In this document: piece after piece, positions 39,612 to 49,223 of the stretch
Numbering within the stretch: position 1 is the stretch's first letter
Layout: every line of letters starts with the position of its first letter
Source of the DNA: Rikenellaceae bacterium
Lineage (GTDB): Bacteria; Bacteroidota; Bacteroidia; Bacteroidales; UBA932
Direction: 5' to 3'
Length of the DNA: 64,000 bases
Assembly: GCA_022766385.1 (NCBI GenBank)
Contig: JALEPJ010000004.1
Coordinates: forward strand, 62,001 to 126,000
Notes under the pieces: model-generated
Told to the model about the DNA's origin: nothing
The model's database searches: none
The model's input: the letters and a program-made list of their open reading frames with translations, nothing else
Program-made: the position numbers and the translations under genes

Positions 39612-40931
39612 ATGAAAGAGAATTTTAAATCAGAAGACTGGATGGCATGTTGGATCGGTTTCATTATCATCCTCATTGCAGGTATCTCAGTTCTGACAGG
39701 ATGGTTCGACTTCTCTGCTCTGAAGTTCGGAACCTGGACCCTTGGCGAGCAAGGTGTTGAAGCCAAGAGCCTCTTCAGCCAGTTCAGTTGGGCTTTCTTC
39801 GGAAAGCTTCTGCTGACAGTTGCAGTTCTTCTTCTTGTTTTCGGTGCTGCAGTCAAGATTCAGGGCCACAAACTGAAGGAATTTGTGCCTGCCTTCTTGA
39901 TGCTGTTCGTGATTGCCATCATCGTACGTCTTGTAAGTGCTGAGTACACACTCAACCGTTATCTTGAATGGGCTTTCTGGGCTCTTATCATAGGCCTGCT
40001 CATTGCCAATACAGTAGGAACACCGAAGTGGCTCAAGCCTGCTCTCCAGACCGAGTTCTACATCAAGGCAGGTCTCGTGATAATGGGATTCTCGGTCCTC
40101 TTCTCCAATATTGCAAAATTCGGTCTTTATGGCCTCGGTATAGCTTGGATTGTGACTCCAATAGTCATCATCTTTATGTGGTGGTTTGCCAACAAGGTGC
40201 TTAAAATGAATAACAAGCCCCTCATCATCACTCTTGCGGCCGCTACAAGCGTCTGCGGAACCTCTGCGGCGATTGCCACAGGTGCTGCCGCCAAGGCGAA
40301 GAAGGACGACCTCTCTCTCGCAGTATCCATCTCCATCATCTTCACAATCATTATGATGGTATTTGAGCCTATGCTCATCAAGGCCTGTGGAATGAGCCCT
40401 ATTATGGGTGGTGCGCTCATCGGAGGTACAGTGGACAGCACAGGCGCAGTTGTAGTCGCTGGAACAGCCCTCGGTGGAGAGGCTCAGACTGCAGCCGTCC
40501 TTGTCAAGTCCATACAGAACATTCTCATAGGTTTCATTGCCTTCTTTGTGGCCATCTTCTTCGCTACCCGAGTTGACAACAGCGGTGCCCAGAAAGTCGG
40601 TGCTTCCGAGATTTGGGTACGTTTCCCTAAGTTCATCATCGGATTCTTCGTAGCTTCTCTCGTGGCTTCATTTATCATCCAGCCTCTCTGCGGAGCTGAT
40701 CAGGTAAGCGCAATCAACAAGGTTCTCGACCAGTACAAAAACTGGTGTTTCGTACTCGCATTCACCAGCATAGGTCTCAGTACCAATTTCAAGGAAATCA
40801 TCAAGCAGATGCAGGGCGGAAAGGTTCTTTGGCTCTACCTCGTAGGCCAGACTTTCAATATACTCCTCACCCTCTTTGCCGTTTGGTTCCTGCTCTCAGG
40901 CAAGATCTTCCCTATACCTGTTCTCAACTAA
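39612..40931 (+). CDS. YeiH/UPF0324 family putative sulfate exporter
   Basis: Multi-TM; AAATSVCGTSAAIATGAAAKAKKDDLS; GGALIGGTVDSTGAVVVAG; STNFKEI. Confidence 0.88.
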   Translation: MKENFKSEDWMACWIGFIIILIAGISVLTGWFDFSALKFGTWTLGEQGVEAKSLFSQFSWAFFGKLLLTVAVLLLVFGAAVKIQGHKLKEFVPAFLMLFVIAIIVRLVSAEYTLNRYLEWAFWALIIGLLIANTVGTPKWLKPALQTEFYIKAGLVIMGFSVLFSNIAKFGLYGLGIAWIVTPIVIIFMWWFANKVLKMNNKPLIITLAAATSVCGTSAAIATGAAAKAKKDDLSLAVSISIIFTIIMMVFEPMLIKACGMSPIMGGALIGGTVDSTGAVVVAGTALGGEAQTAAVLVKSIQNILIGFIAFFVAIFFATRVDNSGAQKVGASEIWVRFPKFIIGFFVASLVASFIIQPLCGADQVSAINKVLDQYKNWCFVLAFTSIGLSTNFKEIIKQMQGGKVLWLYLVGQTFNILLTLFAVWFLLSGKIFPIPVLN

Positions 40932-40975
40932 AGCGGAGAACTGAACTGGAGATTTTCTTTGCTGACAGTAGCGAA

Positions 40976-41251
40976 ATGTCTGACAAAAAGAAAATATTCA
41001 AAGTGATCACCGTCATTCTGGCGGTGGTCATTTGTATTGCCGCTGTATATATTATGGCGAACGGGCTGGGGCTGGTGAAAGGGCTGGACTTCGGCGCTGG
41101 AGCCTATTACTATGCAGACATCCCCGGTTTCGACAAGTATGTCAGGGACGATGCCTACGATTCGCAGCTCCCCACATGGCTGGCAATAGTGCTTTTCCTG
41201 CTATGGGGAGCTCTGATGTATGCCCTTTGGAAATGGGTGGACAGGCATTAA
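40976..41251 (+). CDS. Small membrane protein (91 aa, two predicted TM segments)
   Basis: MSDKKKIFKVITVILAVVICIAAVYIM...WLAIVLFLLWGALMYALWKW. It starts in-frame inside the longer track ORF 40745..41251, just downstream of the YeiH-like gene. Confidence 0.75.
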   Translation: MSDKKKIFKVITVILAVVICIAAVYIMANGLGLVKGLDFGAGAYYYADIPGFDKYVRDDAYDSQLPTWLAIVLFLLWGALMYALWKWVDRH

Positions 41252-44200
41252 AGATTGATGCTGAAAACGAATCCTATATGATGGTGTCCCTGTGAAGAGA
41301 CGCCATTTTTCGTCATATCCGCCCACAATGAGCCACCGTTGAAGGAGTAAGTGAGGCCAATACGTGTGTCATACGGTATCCAGGCCAGATTGCCGAGATT
41401 CAGACACAATTCGCTTCCTACGCTGAACAATGACGCTTTGGCATATTTCTCGGACCCACTGTAGATTGCAAAGTCAAGGTGCGGTCTTAAATCCACGCTC
41501 TTTATGTATGCCAATCTTCCCAGTCCCGCCCAGTCAAGGTTCACCAGAGGCAGGTCGTAGTCCAGATTGAAAACAGCCTGGATAGGATATCTCGCCGAAA
41601 GATACTGGTTGAGTTCATATTCGGCGCTGAATCCGCGCGGGAGCACACGCAAGTAAGGGTCCTTGAATGCTCCCTTGAACTGGTACTGGCCGAGGAGGGC
41701 AAGCCTCATTCCGTGCGTATCCATCACTCCCGGCAGGTAGCCGTAGATATTGAAATACAGGTCTGGAGTAAAGTAGCTGCCAAGGGCAGGACGCAATGAG
41801 TATCCCAGCTCGCCACCAGCGCCGAAGCGCGGATACTTCCTGCTGCTCGGGGTGGTGAGAACGGAATATGCGCGTACACTGGCAGTTACACGTCCCAGTA
41901 TCACAGCTTCTCCTGGGTTCAGTCCGTTGAACATCAGAGCGGCGCCCTTCTTCTCTCCCATCAGCTGAACCACCTTGTTGTCAATGATTGTGGTATTGAT
42001 GAAACTATTCGTCAGTGAGGCCTTAATCTGAGGAATGAATCCTCTTTGCCAACCGCCTCCAGAAAAGTTGAACGGCACATATACTTTGGCGCTGAACGAA
42101 GCTGAAGGACGCTGCAACTCTTTGGATTTGAGAGAAATATACTTTGTCCCGCCGTAGCTGTAAGTATTCAGCATATACTGATAAGGATGGCTGTTCCCCA
42201 AATCTGCGCTAAGCTTGAGCACGGGGTAACGGCCCGTATAGGTAAATCTGGCGTGTACTCCCGGCCTCCACTCCTTGGTGTCTGTCAATGAGCTATATCG
42301 TCTTGTTGCCGATACTCCAAGGCTGCCGAAAGCCGTACCGAGTTCATTTTGGAAAAAGGCTGTAGCTCCCGCTCCCATGCTTGTGGTAAGAGTCTCGAAA
42401 CTCAGGTTGGAGGTCTCGTCAAAATCCACGTAAAGTGGCAGCCATGAATGCAGCTTGATGAGATGCAGGAGTTTGTTGTATGAGCGTGCATCACTTATGG
42501 CAATGTCAGCGTCCGCTCCCAACGCAGCCTTCCCGTCCGCAGCCGCCAGTGCCGCTTCCTGCATAGAGAGGGTTTCCGCAATGGGGTGTTTGTAGAGTTC
42601 GCCGTAGTCAATCTTGCCGGGACCGTTTATTGAAGCCTTGTAAATTGCCCTTTCTTCAGCAGTCAGGGCAGAAAAGTATAAACTGTCGCCGCAGACCACG
42701 AAATCGGAAGCTCCAAGCCTGTTGTTGGAGAGCTGGACGACTTCCGACGCATTGAGTCTGTAGAGTTCATTCACTCCGGACCTATCGCTGACGAAATAGA
42801 GATTCCCGTCCTGGCTGCGGAGTTGCTTGATCTTGGCCTGACGAGGCTCAAGCAGGGTGCTGAAGCCTCCGCTTACGTCATATATTCCGAAACCGTCTTC
42901 CGACAAGCCGCTCGCGACGATTCTGTCCCCCAGCCATGCGCTTTCCACTACCTGGATATGGTCCGGAGCCTTGTATCTCATAGTTTCATTGCCAAAGAAA
43001 CTGTCAAGCACGAGAATCTCCGAGCCGCCGTTCTGGGGATAGCCCGTCACCGAGAGGAGGCTTCCGTCGCCGTTCGGGGCAGGATTGTACAGCCTTCCCT
43101 TGCGGGTAAGGGTCCGTGTGGCACCGGTATTGGTCTCATAGAAGCATATGCGCGAGCTTCCTTTCAGGCTCCAGCGCCGGTCGGGAACCACTTCGCTCCA
43201 ATAGATGCGCCCGTCGCTCGCCGAGGCCGTCAGGGCACTGGTCATTGACGCGAAAGGCCTGAGAGTGCTGACGCTGCCGTCTTTGCCTATGCGGACCAGA
43301 TGATTGCCGTTGGCAATGCCTTTGCGTATCGAGTAAAGCTGCCCTTCGAGGGCTGTGGTGCCGGTATATTGGGTGAATCTCCTTGCTTCGGGGCTGACCC
43401 GCTCCCTTTGTGCGAACTCTCCTCTTGACGCGATGTCCTCCTTCCAGATGCTGTCCTGGGCCGCGGCTATCTCGTTCCAAACAGCCTTGAGCTTCTTTCC
43501 GGATACCTGCTTGAGGGTCCTGTTCAGAGCATCGAAGGCGAGTGGGAAGAACTTGCCGTGGGTATTGTCGAAATAAATGGCACTGAAGTTCGGCTCATCG
43601 TAAAGATAACGCGCTCCTCCCAGGGTCAGGTAGCCGATCTTGTAATGGTCGGGCGTGAAATGCCTGTATGAACCGTATCTCCATCTGTACCAGTTCCTGA
43701 AGTCGCCCTCGTCGAAGGCTGCGCGATAGTATTCCAGAAAGTCAGCCGACCTTCCGCGTCCCGAAGCCGTCAATCCCGTCTCGGCCACCACGGCATCACC
43801 CTCCAGGAACCAATCACTCGGATAAAGGGCGCTGAGAGCGGCTCCGAAAAGGTCTCCGCTGACAGCCCTGAAGCCTTTGAAGCCCTTGCTGCCGGCCAGT
43901 TGGAGCTGGGCTGCGTGGCGGGATTCGTGTATGGCGAGCATATCCTCCCAAGGTAATACGTCGGGCGAGAGGGCATCAGGCAGGGTATAGAAGTTCATCT
44001 CCTGTGGAAGCCAGTTCACACTGCCGTTCGAATGTGCCGTCTGGACGTGCAGAACAACGGGCAGAGGCCTGCGGAAGTTCTGGTTAGGGTATGCCCCGGC
44101 ACTCCTGCCTACATCATATTTGTATTGCTCCAGCTTATAAGCATAAATCCTGGCCAGGGAATCTGCCCCGTTGGGATAGATCAGTTTGAAGTCTTCTGTG

Positions 44201-44316
44201 CGGATACTTTTCCAACGCAGGGAACCCTGGTCATTGCCTGCGGTATAGAACTGGGCTCGCGAAGCTATTGGGAGCAGTAGGCAAAGAGCCACGATGTAAG
44301 GAAATTGTCGCTTCAT
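41248..44316 (-). CDS. Peptidase (HExxH)-beta-propeller-outer-membrane-barrel fusion protein
   Basis: Signal peptide; LAIHESRHAAQL and WFLEGDAVVAET; TolB/PD40-like blades mid-protein; long barrel-like C terminus ending HHIGFVFSINL. Confidence 0.75.
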   Translation of the reverse strand: MKRQFPYIVALCLLLPIASRAQFYTAGNDQGSLRWKSIRTEDFKLIYPNGADSLARIYAYKLEQYKYDVGRSAGAYPNQNFRRPLPVVLHVQTAHSNGSVNWLPQEMNFYTLPDALSPDVLPWEDMLAIHESRHAAQLQLAGSKGFKGFRAVSGDLFGAALSALYPSDWFLEGDAVVAETGLTASGRGRSADFLEYYRAAFDEGDFRNWYRWRYGSYRHFTPDHYKIGYLTLGGARYLYDEPNFSAIYFDNTHGKFFPLAFDALNRTLKQVSGKKLKAVWNEIAAAQDSIWKEDIASRGEFAQRERVSPEARRFTQYTGTTALEGQLYSIRKGIANGNHLVRIGKDGSVSTLRPFASMTSALTASASDGRIYWSEVVPDRRWSLKGSSRICFYETNTGATRTLTRKGRLYNPAPNGDGSLLSVTGYPQNGGSEILVLDSFFGNETMRYKAPDHIQVVESAWLGDRIVASGLSEDGFGIYDVSGGFSTLLEPRQAKIKQLRSQDGNLYFVSDRSGVNELYRLNASEVVQLSNNRLGASDFVVCGDSLYFSALTAEERAIYKASINGPGKIDYGELYKHPIAETLSMQEAALAAADGKAALGADADIAISDARSYNKLLHLIKLHSWLPLYVDFDETSNLSFETLTTSMGAGATAFFQNELGTAFGSLGVSATRRYSSLTDTKEWRPGVHARFTYTGRYPVLKLSADLGNSHPYQYMLNTYSYGGTKYISLKSKELQRPSASFSAKVYVPFNFSGGGWQRGFIPQIKASLTNSFINTTIIDNKVVQLMGEKKGAALMFNGLNPGEAVILGRVTASVRAYSVLTTPSSRKYPRFGAGGELGYSLRPALGSYFTPDLYFNIYGYLPGVMDTHGMRLALLGQYQFKGAFKDPYLRVLPRGFSAEYELNQYLSARYPIQAVFNLDYDLPLVNLDWAGLGRLAYIKSVDLRPHLDFAIYSGSEKYAKASLFSVGSELCLNLGNLAWIPYDTRIGLTYSFNGGSLWADMTKNGVSSQGHHHIGFVFSINL

Positions 44317-44322
44317 ATATGA

Positions 44323-44330
44323 CAAAGTTA
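44323..44330 (-). promoter_or_regulatory. Bacteroidetes-type -7 element upstream of the HExxH fusion gene
   Basis: CAAAGTTA (minus-strand TAACTTTG), only 6 bp upstream of the 44316 ATG. Confidence 0.35.
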
Positions 44331-44408
44331 CTAAACTTTATCTAACCCGATTGCGAAACTCACTCAAAAATTAGTAACTTCACACGATTATTTCAGAAGC
44401 TCTGTCCG

Positions 44409-45383
44409 ATGAAAAAGAAGACTGTCTATTTGGCTATCGTCATAATAATGGCGACAATAAGCTCCTGCGCTGGCTCAGGCAAGAAGGCTGTCGAGCCGCT
44501 TGTACGGACTTTTCCCCAGATTCAGCTGCCCTCAATGCTTGAAGGGGAGCAAAGGGTCGATTATGTAGCCGAGCACTTCTGGGACCGCTTTCTCTCGCAG
44601 GAAGGGGACTTCCTCTGCGACTCACTGACCGTTGCCGGCGTGAAAGCTGATGAGTTCGAGGGCAATTTCGCCACTTGGATAGGGATTCTGGGCAATATGG
44701 ACGCCGCCCGGGCTCTGTCTTGCATCGACCGTCTCTTTCCACGCCTGGAGACAACAGAACAGGCTGATTCCTGCTCGAACATTTTCAGCCGTTTCAGCAG
44801 TCTGATGGAGAAATATTTATACGATCCCAACTCCCCTTACCGAAACGAGGACCTTTATGGCCACTACGCAGGCAAATTGGCTTCATCCGAGCTGACCGAT
44901 CCTCTTTTGAAGCCATCCTATGAATACACGGCCGGCTTGTGCGCCCTCAATAGGGCAGGCAGTCCCGCAGCTGATTTCCGCTATGTCGATGCCGGGGGAC
45001 GCAGCCATAGGCTTTATGACAACAAGGCTGATTACACCCTGCTCTTTTTCTCGAACCCCGATTGCTCGGCCTGCAAAGAAATCATCGCTCAGCTTCGCTC
45101 CATAGGAAAACTCGACAGCCTCATCGAAAACGGCAATCTGGCCGTCGTAAACGTATATATAGACGAGGACATTGCCGCATGGAAGGCCTTTTCAGGGCAA
45201 TATCCCAAGAACTGGAGCAGCGGCTACGATCCTGAGTTCAGCATAAGGGAGAGCATCAGTTACAATGTGCGCGCCATCCCTTCTCTCTATCTTCTCGATG
45301 CCGAAAAGAAGGTGATTATGAAGGATGCCCCTCAGGAGAAAGTGCTGGGATTCATCAACTCAATGGAAGTAAAAAAAAAGTAA
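44409..45383 (+). CDS. Thioredoxin-like lipoprotein (DUF5106/TlpA-like)
   Basis: Lipobox TISSC; LLFFSNPDCSACKEIIAQL (CxxC); IPSLYLLDAEKKV. Confidence 0.85.
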   Translation: MKKKTVYLAIVIIMATISSCAGSGKKAVEPLVRTFPQIQLPSMLEGEQRVDYVAEHFWDRFLSQEGDFLCDSLTVAGVKADEFEGNFATWIGILGNMDAARALSCIDRLFPRLETTEQADSCSNIFSRFSSLMEKYLYDPNSPYRNEDLYGHYAGKLASSELTDPLLKPSYEYTAGLCALNRAGSPAADFRYVDAGGRSHRLYDNKADYTLLFFSNPDCSACKEIIAQLRSIGKLDSLIENGNLAVVNVYIDEDIAAWKAFSGQYPKNWSSGYDPEFSIRESISYNVRAIPSLYLLDAEKKVIMKDAPQEKVLGFINSMEVKKK

Positions 45384-45397
45384 AACAAAATAAGGCT

Positions 45398-46447
45398 ATG
45401 GATATCAAGAAGGAAGTCTGGGCTCAGACCCCGGACGGCAAAACTGTTTACAAGTACACTCTCACCAATTCCAAAGGTGCCAGCGTGACCCTCAGCAATA
45501 TTGGCGCAGCCATTGTTTCCATTATGGTTCCGGACAGGGACGGCAAGCTCGCCGACGTGGTCCTGGGCTATGATGAGGCTATGTCCTATATGGGAGACGG
45601 TCCTTGCTTAGGCAAGTGTCCAGGTCGTTTTGCCAACCGTATTGCCAAGGGCAGATTCAGCATTGATGGAGTGGAGTACAAGCTTCCTGTCAACAACGGT
45701 CCAAACCATCTTCACGGTGGACCCGGGGGCTTCCAGAACAAGATTTGGGAAAGCCGTATCGAGGCCGATGCTGTTGAGTTCATGTATTTCTCTGAGGATG
45801 GCGAAATGGGCTATCCTGGCAATCTTAAAGTCATTGCCCATTATGAGTGGAGCGAGGACAACGAGCTCAAGCTCAGTTTCACAGCCGAGTGCGACGCTCC
45901 TACCCACGTAAACCTTACAAACCACGTGTATTTCAATCTGGACGGCGAGGGCAGCGGTAGCATACTCGACCATGTGCTCAAACTGAACTGTTCAGAATAT
46001 CTTCCAACCGATGCCAGCCAGATTCCTCTTGGCGACAGCGAGCCCGTAGCGGGTACGCCTATGGACTTCGTCAATGCAAAGCCAATAGGCCGTGATATCC
46101 GTGCTGACTTCGAAGCCCTCAAAATCGGAAACGGCTATGACCATTGCTGGGTAATAGACGGAGCGGAAGAGGGACAGCTACAGGCTGCGGTCAAGCTTTG
46201 GTCGGAGAAGAGCGGCCGCCTTGTGGAAATCTTCACCACCCAGCCGGGCATACAGGTATATTCCGGAAACTGGCTCACAGGCTGCCCTCAGGGCAAGAAC
46301 GGCCACAGCTACAGGAATAACGACGGTGTGGCACTCGAATGCCAGCACTATCCTGACTCTCCTAACAAGCCGGAGTATCCGAGCACGCGCCTGAACCCGG
46401 GCGAAGTATACGAGGAAGCTATAATATTCTCATTCAGAACCATTTAG
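45398..46447 (+). CDS. galM: Aldose 1-epimerase
   Basis: NIGAAIVSIMVPDRDG; GRFANRIAKGRF; NHLHGGPGGF; THVNLTNHVYFNLDG. Confidence 0.95.
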   Translation: MDIKKEVWAQTPDGKTVYKYTLTNSKGASVTLSNIGAAIVSIMVPDRDGKLADVVLGYDEAMSYMGDGPCLGKCPGRFANRIAKGRFSIDGVEYKLPVNNGPNHLHGGPGGFQNKIWESRIEADAVEFMYFSEDGEMGYPGNLKVIAHYEWSEDNELKLSFTAECDAPTHVNLTNHVYFNLDGEGSGSILDHVLKLNCSEYLPTDASQIPLGDSEPVAGTPMDFVNAKPIGRDIRADFEALKIGNGYDHCWVIDGAEEGQLQAAVKLWSEKSGRLVEIFTTQPGIQVYSGNWLTGCPQGKNGHSYRNNDGVALECQHYPDSPNKPEYPSTRLNPGEVYEEAIIFSFRTI

Positions 46448-46450
46448 CAA

Positions 46451-47245
46451 ATGAAGCAATATCTTGACCTTCTCCGCCATATAAGAGAACACGGTACCGT
46501 CAAGACAGACCGTACAGGTGTAGGTACCCAGAGCATCTTCGGTTATCAGATGCGCTTCAATCTCCAGGAGGGTTTTCCTCTCCTTACCACCAAGAAGGTG
46601 CATTTGAAGTCCATTATCTACGAACTCCTCTGGTTCATTTCGGGAGATACCAATGTAAAGTATCTGCAGGATCACAAGGTGACCATATGGGACGAATGGG
46701 CAGACGAAAACGGCGAGCTCGGTCCAGTTTACGGGCATCAGTGGCGCAGCTGGCCAGCTCCTGACGGGCGCTCGATAGACCAGCTCTCGGAGCTAATCAA
46801 TATGATAAAGAATAATCCGGACTCAAGGCGTATGCTGGTCACTGCCTGGAATCCGGGAGAGGTGGACAGGATGGCCCTTCCTCCTTGCCATTGCCTTTTC
46901 CAGTTCTATGTAGCAGATGGCCGTCTCTCCTGTCAGCTCTACCAGCGCAGTGCGGACACTTTCCTTGGTGTTCCGTTCAACATTGCCTCATATGCTCTGC
47001 TGACGATGATGATAGCCCAGGAATGTGGCTTGGAGCCTGGGGAGTTCATTCATACAACGGGAGATACCCATATTTATCTCAATCATTTCGAGCAGGTTGA
47101 GCTTCAGCTTTCGCGCGAGCCTCGCCGCTTGCCTAAGATGAAGTTGAATCCAGAAGTGAAGAGTGTTTTCGATTTCAAATACGAGGATTTCACCCTCGAA
47201 GACTATGACCCGTGGCCTGCCATCAAGGCTCCGGTTGCGGTCTGA
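46451..47245 (+). CDS. thyA: Thymidylate synthase
   Basis: [64 protein letters not shown]. Confidence 0.98.
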   Translation: MKQYLDLLRHIREHGTVKTDRTGVGTQSIFGYQMRFNLQEGFPLLTTKKVHLKSIIYELLWFISGDTNVKYLQDHKVTIWDEWADENGELGPVYGHQWRSWPAPDGRSIDQLSELINMIKNNPDSRRMLVTAWNPGEVDRMALPPCHCLFQFYVADGRLSCQLYQRSADTFLGVPFNIASYALLTMMIAQECGLEPGEFIHTTGDTHIYLNHFEQVELQLSREPRRLPKMKLNPEVKSVFDFKYEDFTLEDYDPWPAIKAPVAV

Positions 47246-47258
47246 AATACGTGACATT

Positions 47259-47756
47259 ATGGAAAAATGCATAATAGTGGCCGTGGCCGATAATATGGCA
47301 ATAGGCAGGGGCAATGACCTGCCCTGGCACATTTCCGAAGACCTGAAGCGCTTTAAGAGCCTCACCTCAGAGCATCCTGTGATAATGGGACGCAGGACCT
47401 ATGAGTCCCTGGGCCGGCCCTTGCCGAAAAGGACCAACATCGTGGTGACCAGGGGCTTCGATGCTCCAGATGGGGTATTGCTGGCAGGCAGCCTGGAGGA
47501 GGCCTTCTCCATTGCGGAAGGCTTTGTTCCTGCGGATGGGCGCTGTTTCGTGATAGGCGGCGGCCAGCTCTATGCGGCGGCAATGGAAGGTGCTGACAGC
47601 CTGTTCATCACCGAAGTGCACACGACAATCGATGATGCGGATACCTTCTTCCCGGATATTGACCTGGCAATATGGAAGGCCGGAGAGAGGAGTGCTGTTC
47701 TGCACGATGAAAAATCAGGTCTCGACTTCGAATTCGTGACTTACACAAGAATCTAA
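47259..47756 (+). CDS. folA: Dihydrofolate reductase
   Basis: IVAVADNMAIGRGNDLPWHISEDLKRFKSLTSEHPVIMGRRTYESLGRPLPKRTNIVVTR. The track start at 47163 overlaps thyA; ATG 47259 is used. Confidence 0.97.
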   Translation: MEKCIIVAVADNMAIGRGNDLPWHISEDLKRFKSLTSEHPVIMGRRTYESLGRPLPKRTNIVVTRGFDAPDGVLLAGSLEEAFSIAEGFVPADGRCFVIGGGQLYAAAMEGADSLFITEVHTTIDDADTFFPDIDLAIWKAGERSAVLHDEKSGLDFEFVTYTRI

Positions 47757-47840
47757 ACTTCAGCCTGATGCGCACAGGGTTGGATATTCGCATTTTTGGG
47801 GATATCTTGCGCATTCTTACCAAGTAGTAGTGTTCTTATT

Positions 47841-49214
47841 ATGAGCCAAAAGATGGAAAGAGATAATTTCGGCAACCGCTTTGCCGTAATAATGGCCATG
47901 GCCGGGGCCGCGATAGGCCTGGGCAATATTTGGCGTTTCCCTTATATGGTGGGGGAGCACGGAGGGGCCGCTTTCGTGATAATGTATGTGCTTTGCACTT
48001 TGCTCATCTCGCTTCCGATATTCCTTGCCGAGGTCAGCATTGGTCGCAGAAGCGGAACCAGTGCATACGGAGCGATGGCCAAGCTTGCCCCCAAATCCCG
48101 TTTCTGGAAAGCTGCAGGAGTATTGCCGGTGATTATTCCTATAGTCATTGCGTCCTACTACAGCGTAGTCGGGGGCTGGTCCCTCGAATACCTTTTCAAG
48201 AGCTGCGGACTGGTCTTTACACGCAGCACTCCTGAGGAGGCGAGTGCCCTTTTTGGCGGCTTTATTACCCAAACCTGGACTCCGCTCATTATGGCGGCGC
48301 TCTTTCTAGCCATGACCGGCCTTGTCATTGCCGGAGGCGTACGTTCGGGCATTGAGAAATTCAGCACATATGCGATGCCTGCCCTCTTTGTCCTGATACT
48401 GGTCATAATGGTCTATTCCATCTCCCTCCCCGGTTCGAAGGATGGCATCAAATATCTCCTGACGCCTGATTTCTCGGCGATTACGCCCCGCTCCTTCGCT
48501 TATGCGCTGGGGCAGAGCTTCTACTCTCTTTCGCTCGGAATGGGCGCCATCATCACCTACGGCTCCTATGTCAGCAAGAAGGAGAATCTCGTGGCTTCCG
48601 GCTTCGGTTCCGCCACTTCTGACCTCCTCTTCGCCATACTTGCTGCTTTCGCCATTATGCCAGCTGTCTTTGCTGCGGACATAGAACCGGGAGCCGGTCC
48701 AGGCCTCATCTTCCAGACCATACCCTTCGTATTCTCGAAGATGGCCGTCGATATGCCTATCATCAGCTCCTTTGTCAGCATACTTTTCTTCCTGACCATA
48801 GTTGTAGCTGCCCTTACCTCAAATATGTGTATGTACGAGGTTGTTGTGGCCTATCTGGATGAAAACTTCGGCATAAAGCGCAGCATAGGTTCAATTATTA
48901 CCTTCTGCGTAATCGGCTTCCTGGGCATCTTCAGTTCATTGTCCTTCGGACTGCTCAAGGATGTATCCATCTTCAACATGAGCATATTCGACCTTTTCGA
49001 CTGGGTTTCATCCAATGTCCTGCTTCTCCTTTCAGGCTTCCTTTCCGTTGTATTCTCCGGCTGGGTGATGCCAGAGGAGGATTTGCGGGATGAGCTGACC
49101 AATGGCGGCAGTCTGAAATCCAATCTGAAGTGGTTCAAGCTGCTCCGTTTTCTTATGAGATGGGTGGCTCCTATCGCCATCCTCCTGATTTTCATCACCA
49201 ATTTCATACTATAG
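47841..49214 (+). CDS. Sodium-dependent transporter, NSS/SNF family (copy 1)
   Basis: NRFAVIMAMAGAAIGLGNIWRFPYMVGEHGGAAFVI is the NSS TM1 signature. Confidence 0.95.
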   Translation: MSQKMERDNFGNRFAVIMAMAGAAIGLGNIWRFPYMVGEHGGAAFVIMYVLCTLLISLPIFLAEVSIGRRSGTSAYGAMAKLAPKSRFWKAAGVLPVIIPIVIASYYSVVGGWSLEYLFKSCGLVFTRSTPEEASALFGGFITQTWTPLIMAALFLAMTGLVIAGGVRSGIEKFSTYAMPALFVLILVIMVYSISLPGSKDGIKYLLTPDFSAITPRSFAYALGQSFYSLSLGMGAIITYGSYVSKKENLVASGFGSATSDLLFAILAAFAIMPAVFAADIEPGAGPGLIFQTIPFVFSKMAVDMPIISSFVSILFFLTIVVAALTSNMCMYEVVVAYLDENFGIKRSIGSIITFCVIGFLGIFSSLSFGLLKDVSIFNMSIFDLFDWVSSNVLLLLSGFLSVVFSGWVMPEEDLRDELTNGGSLKSNLKWFKLLRFLMRWVAPIAILLIFITNFIL

Positions 49215-49223
49215 CTAACCCTT

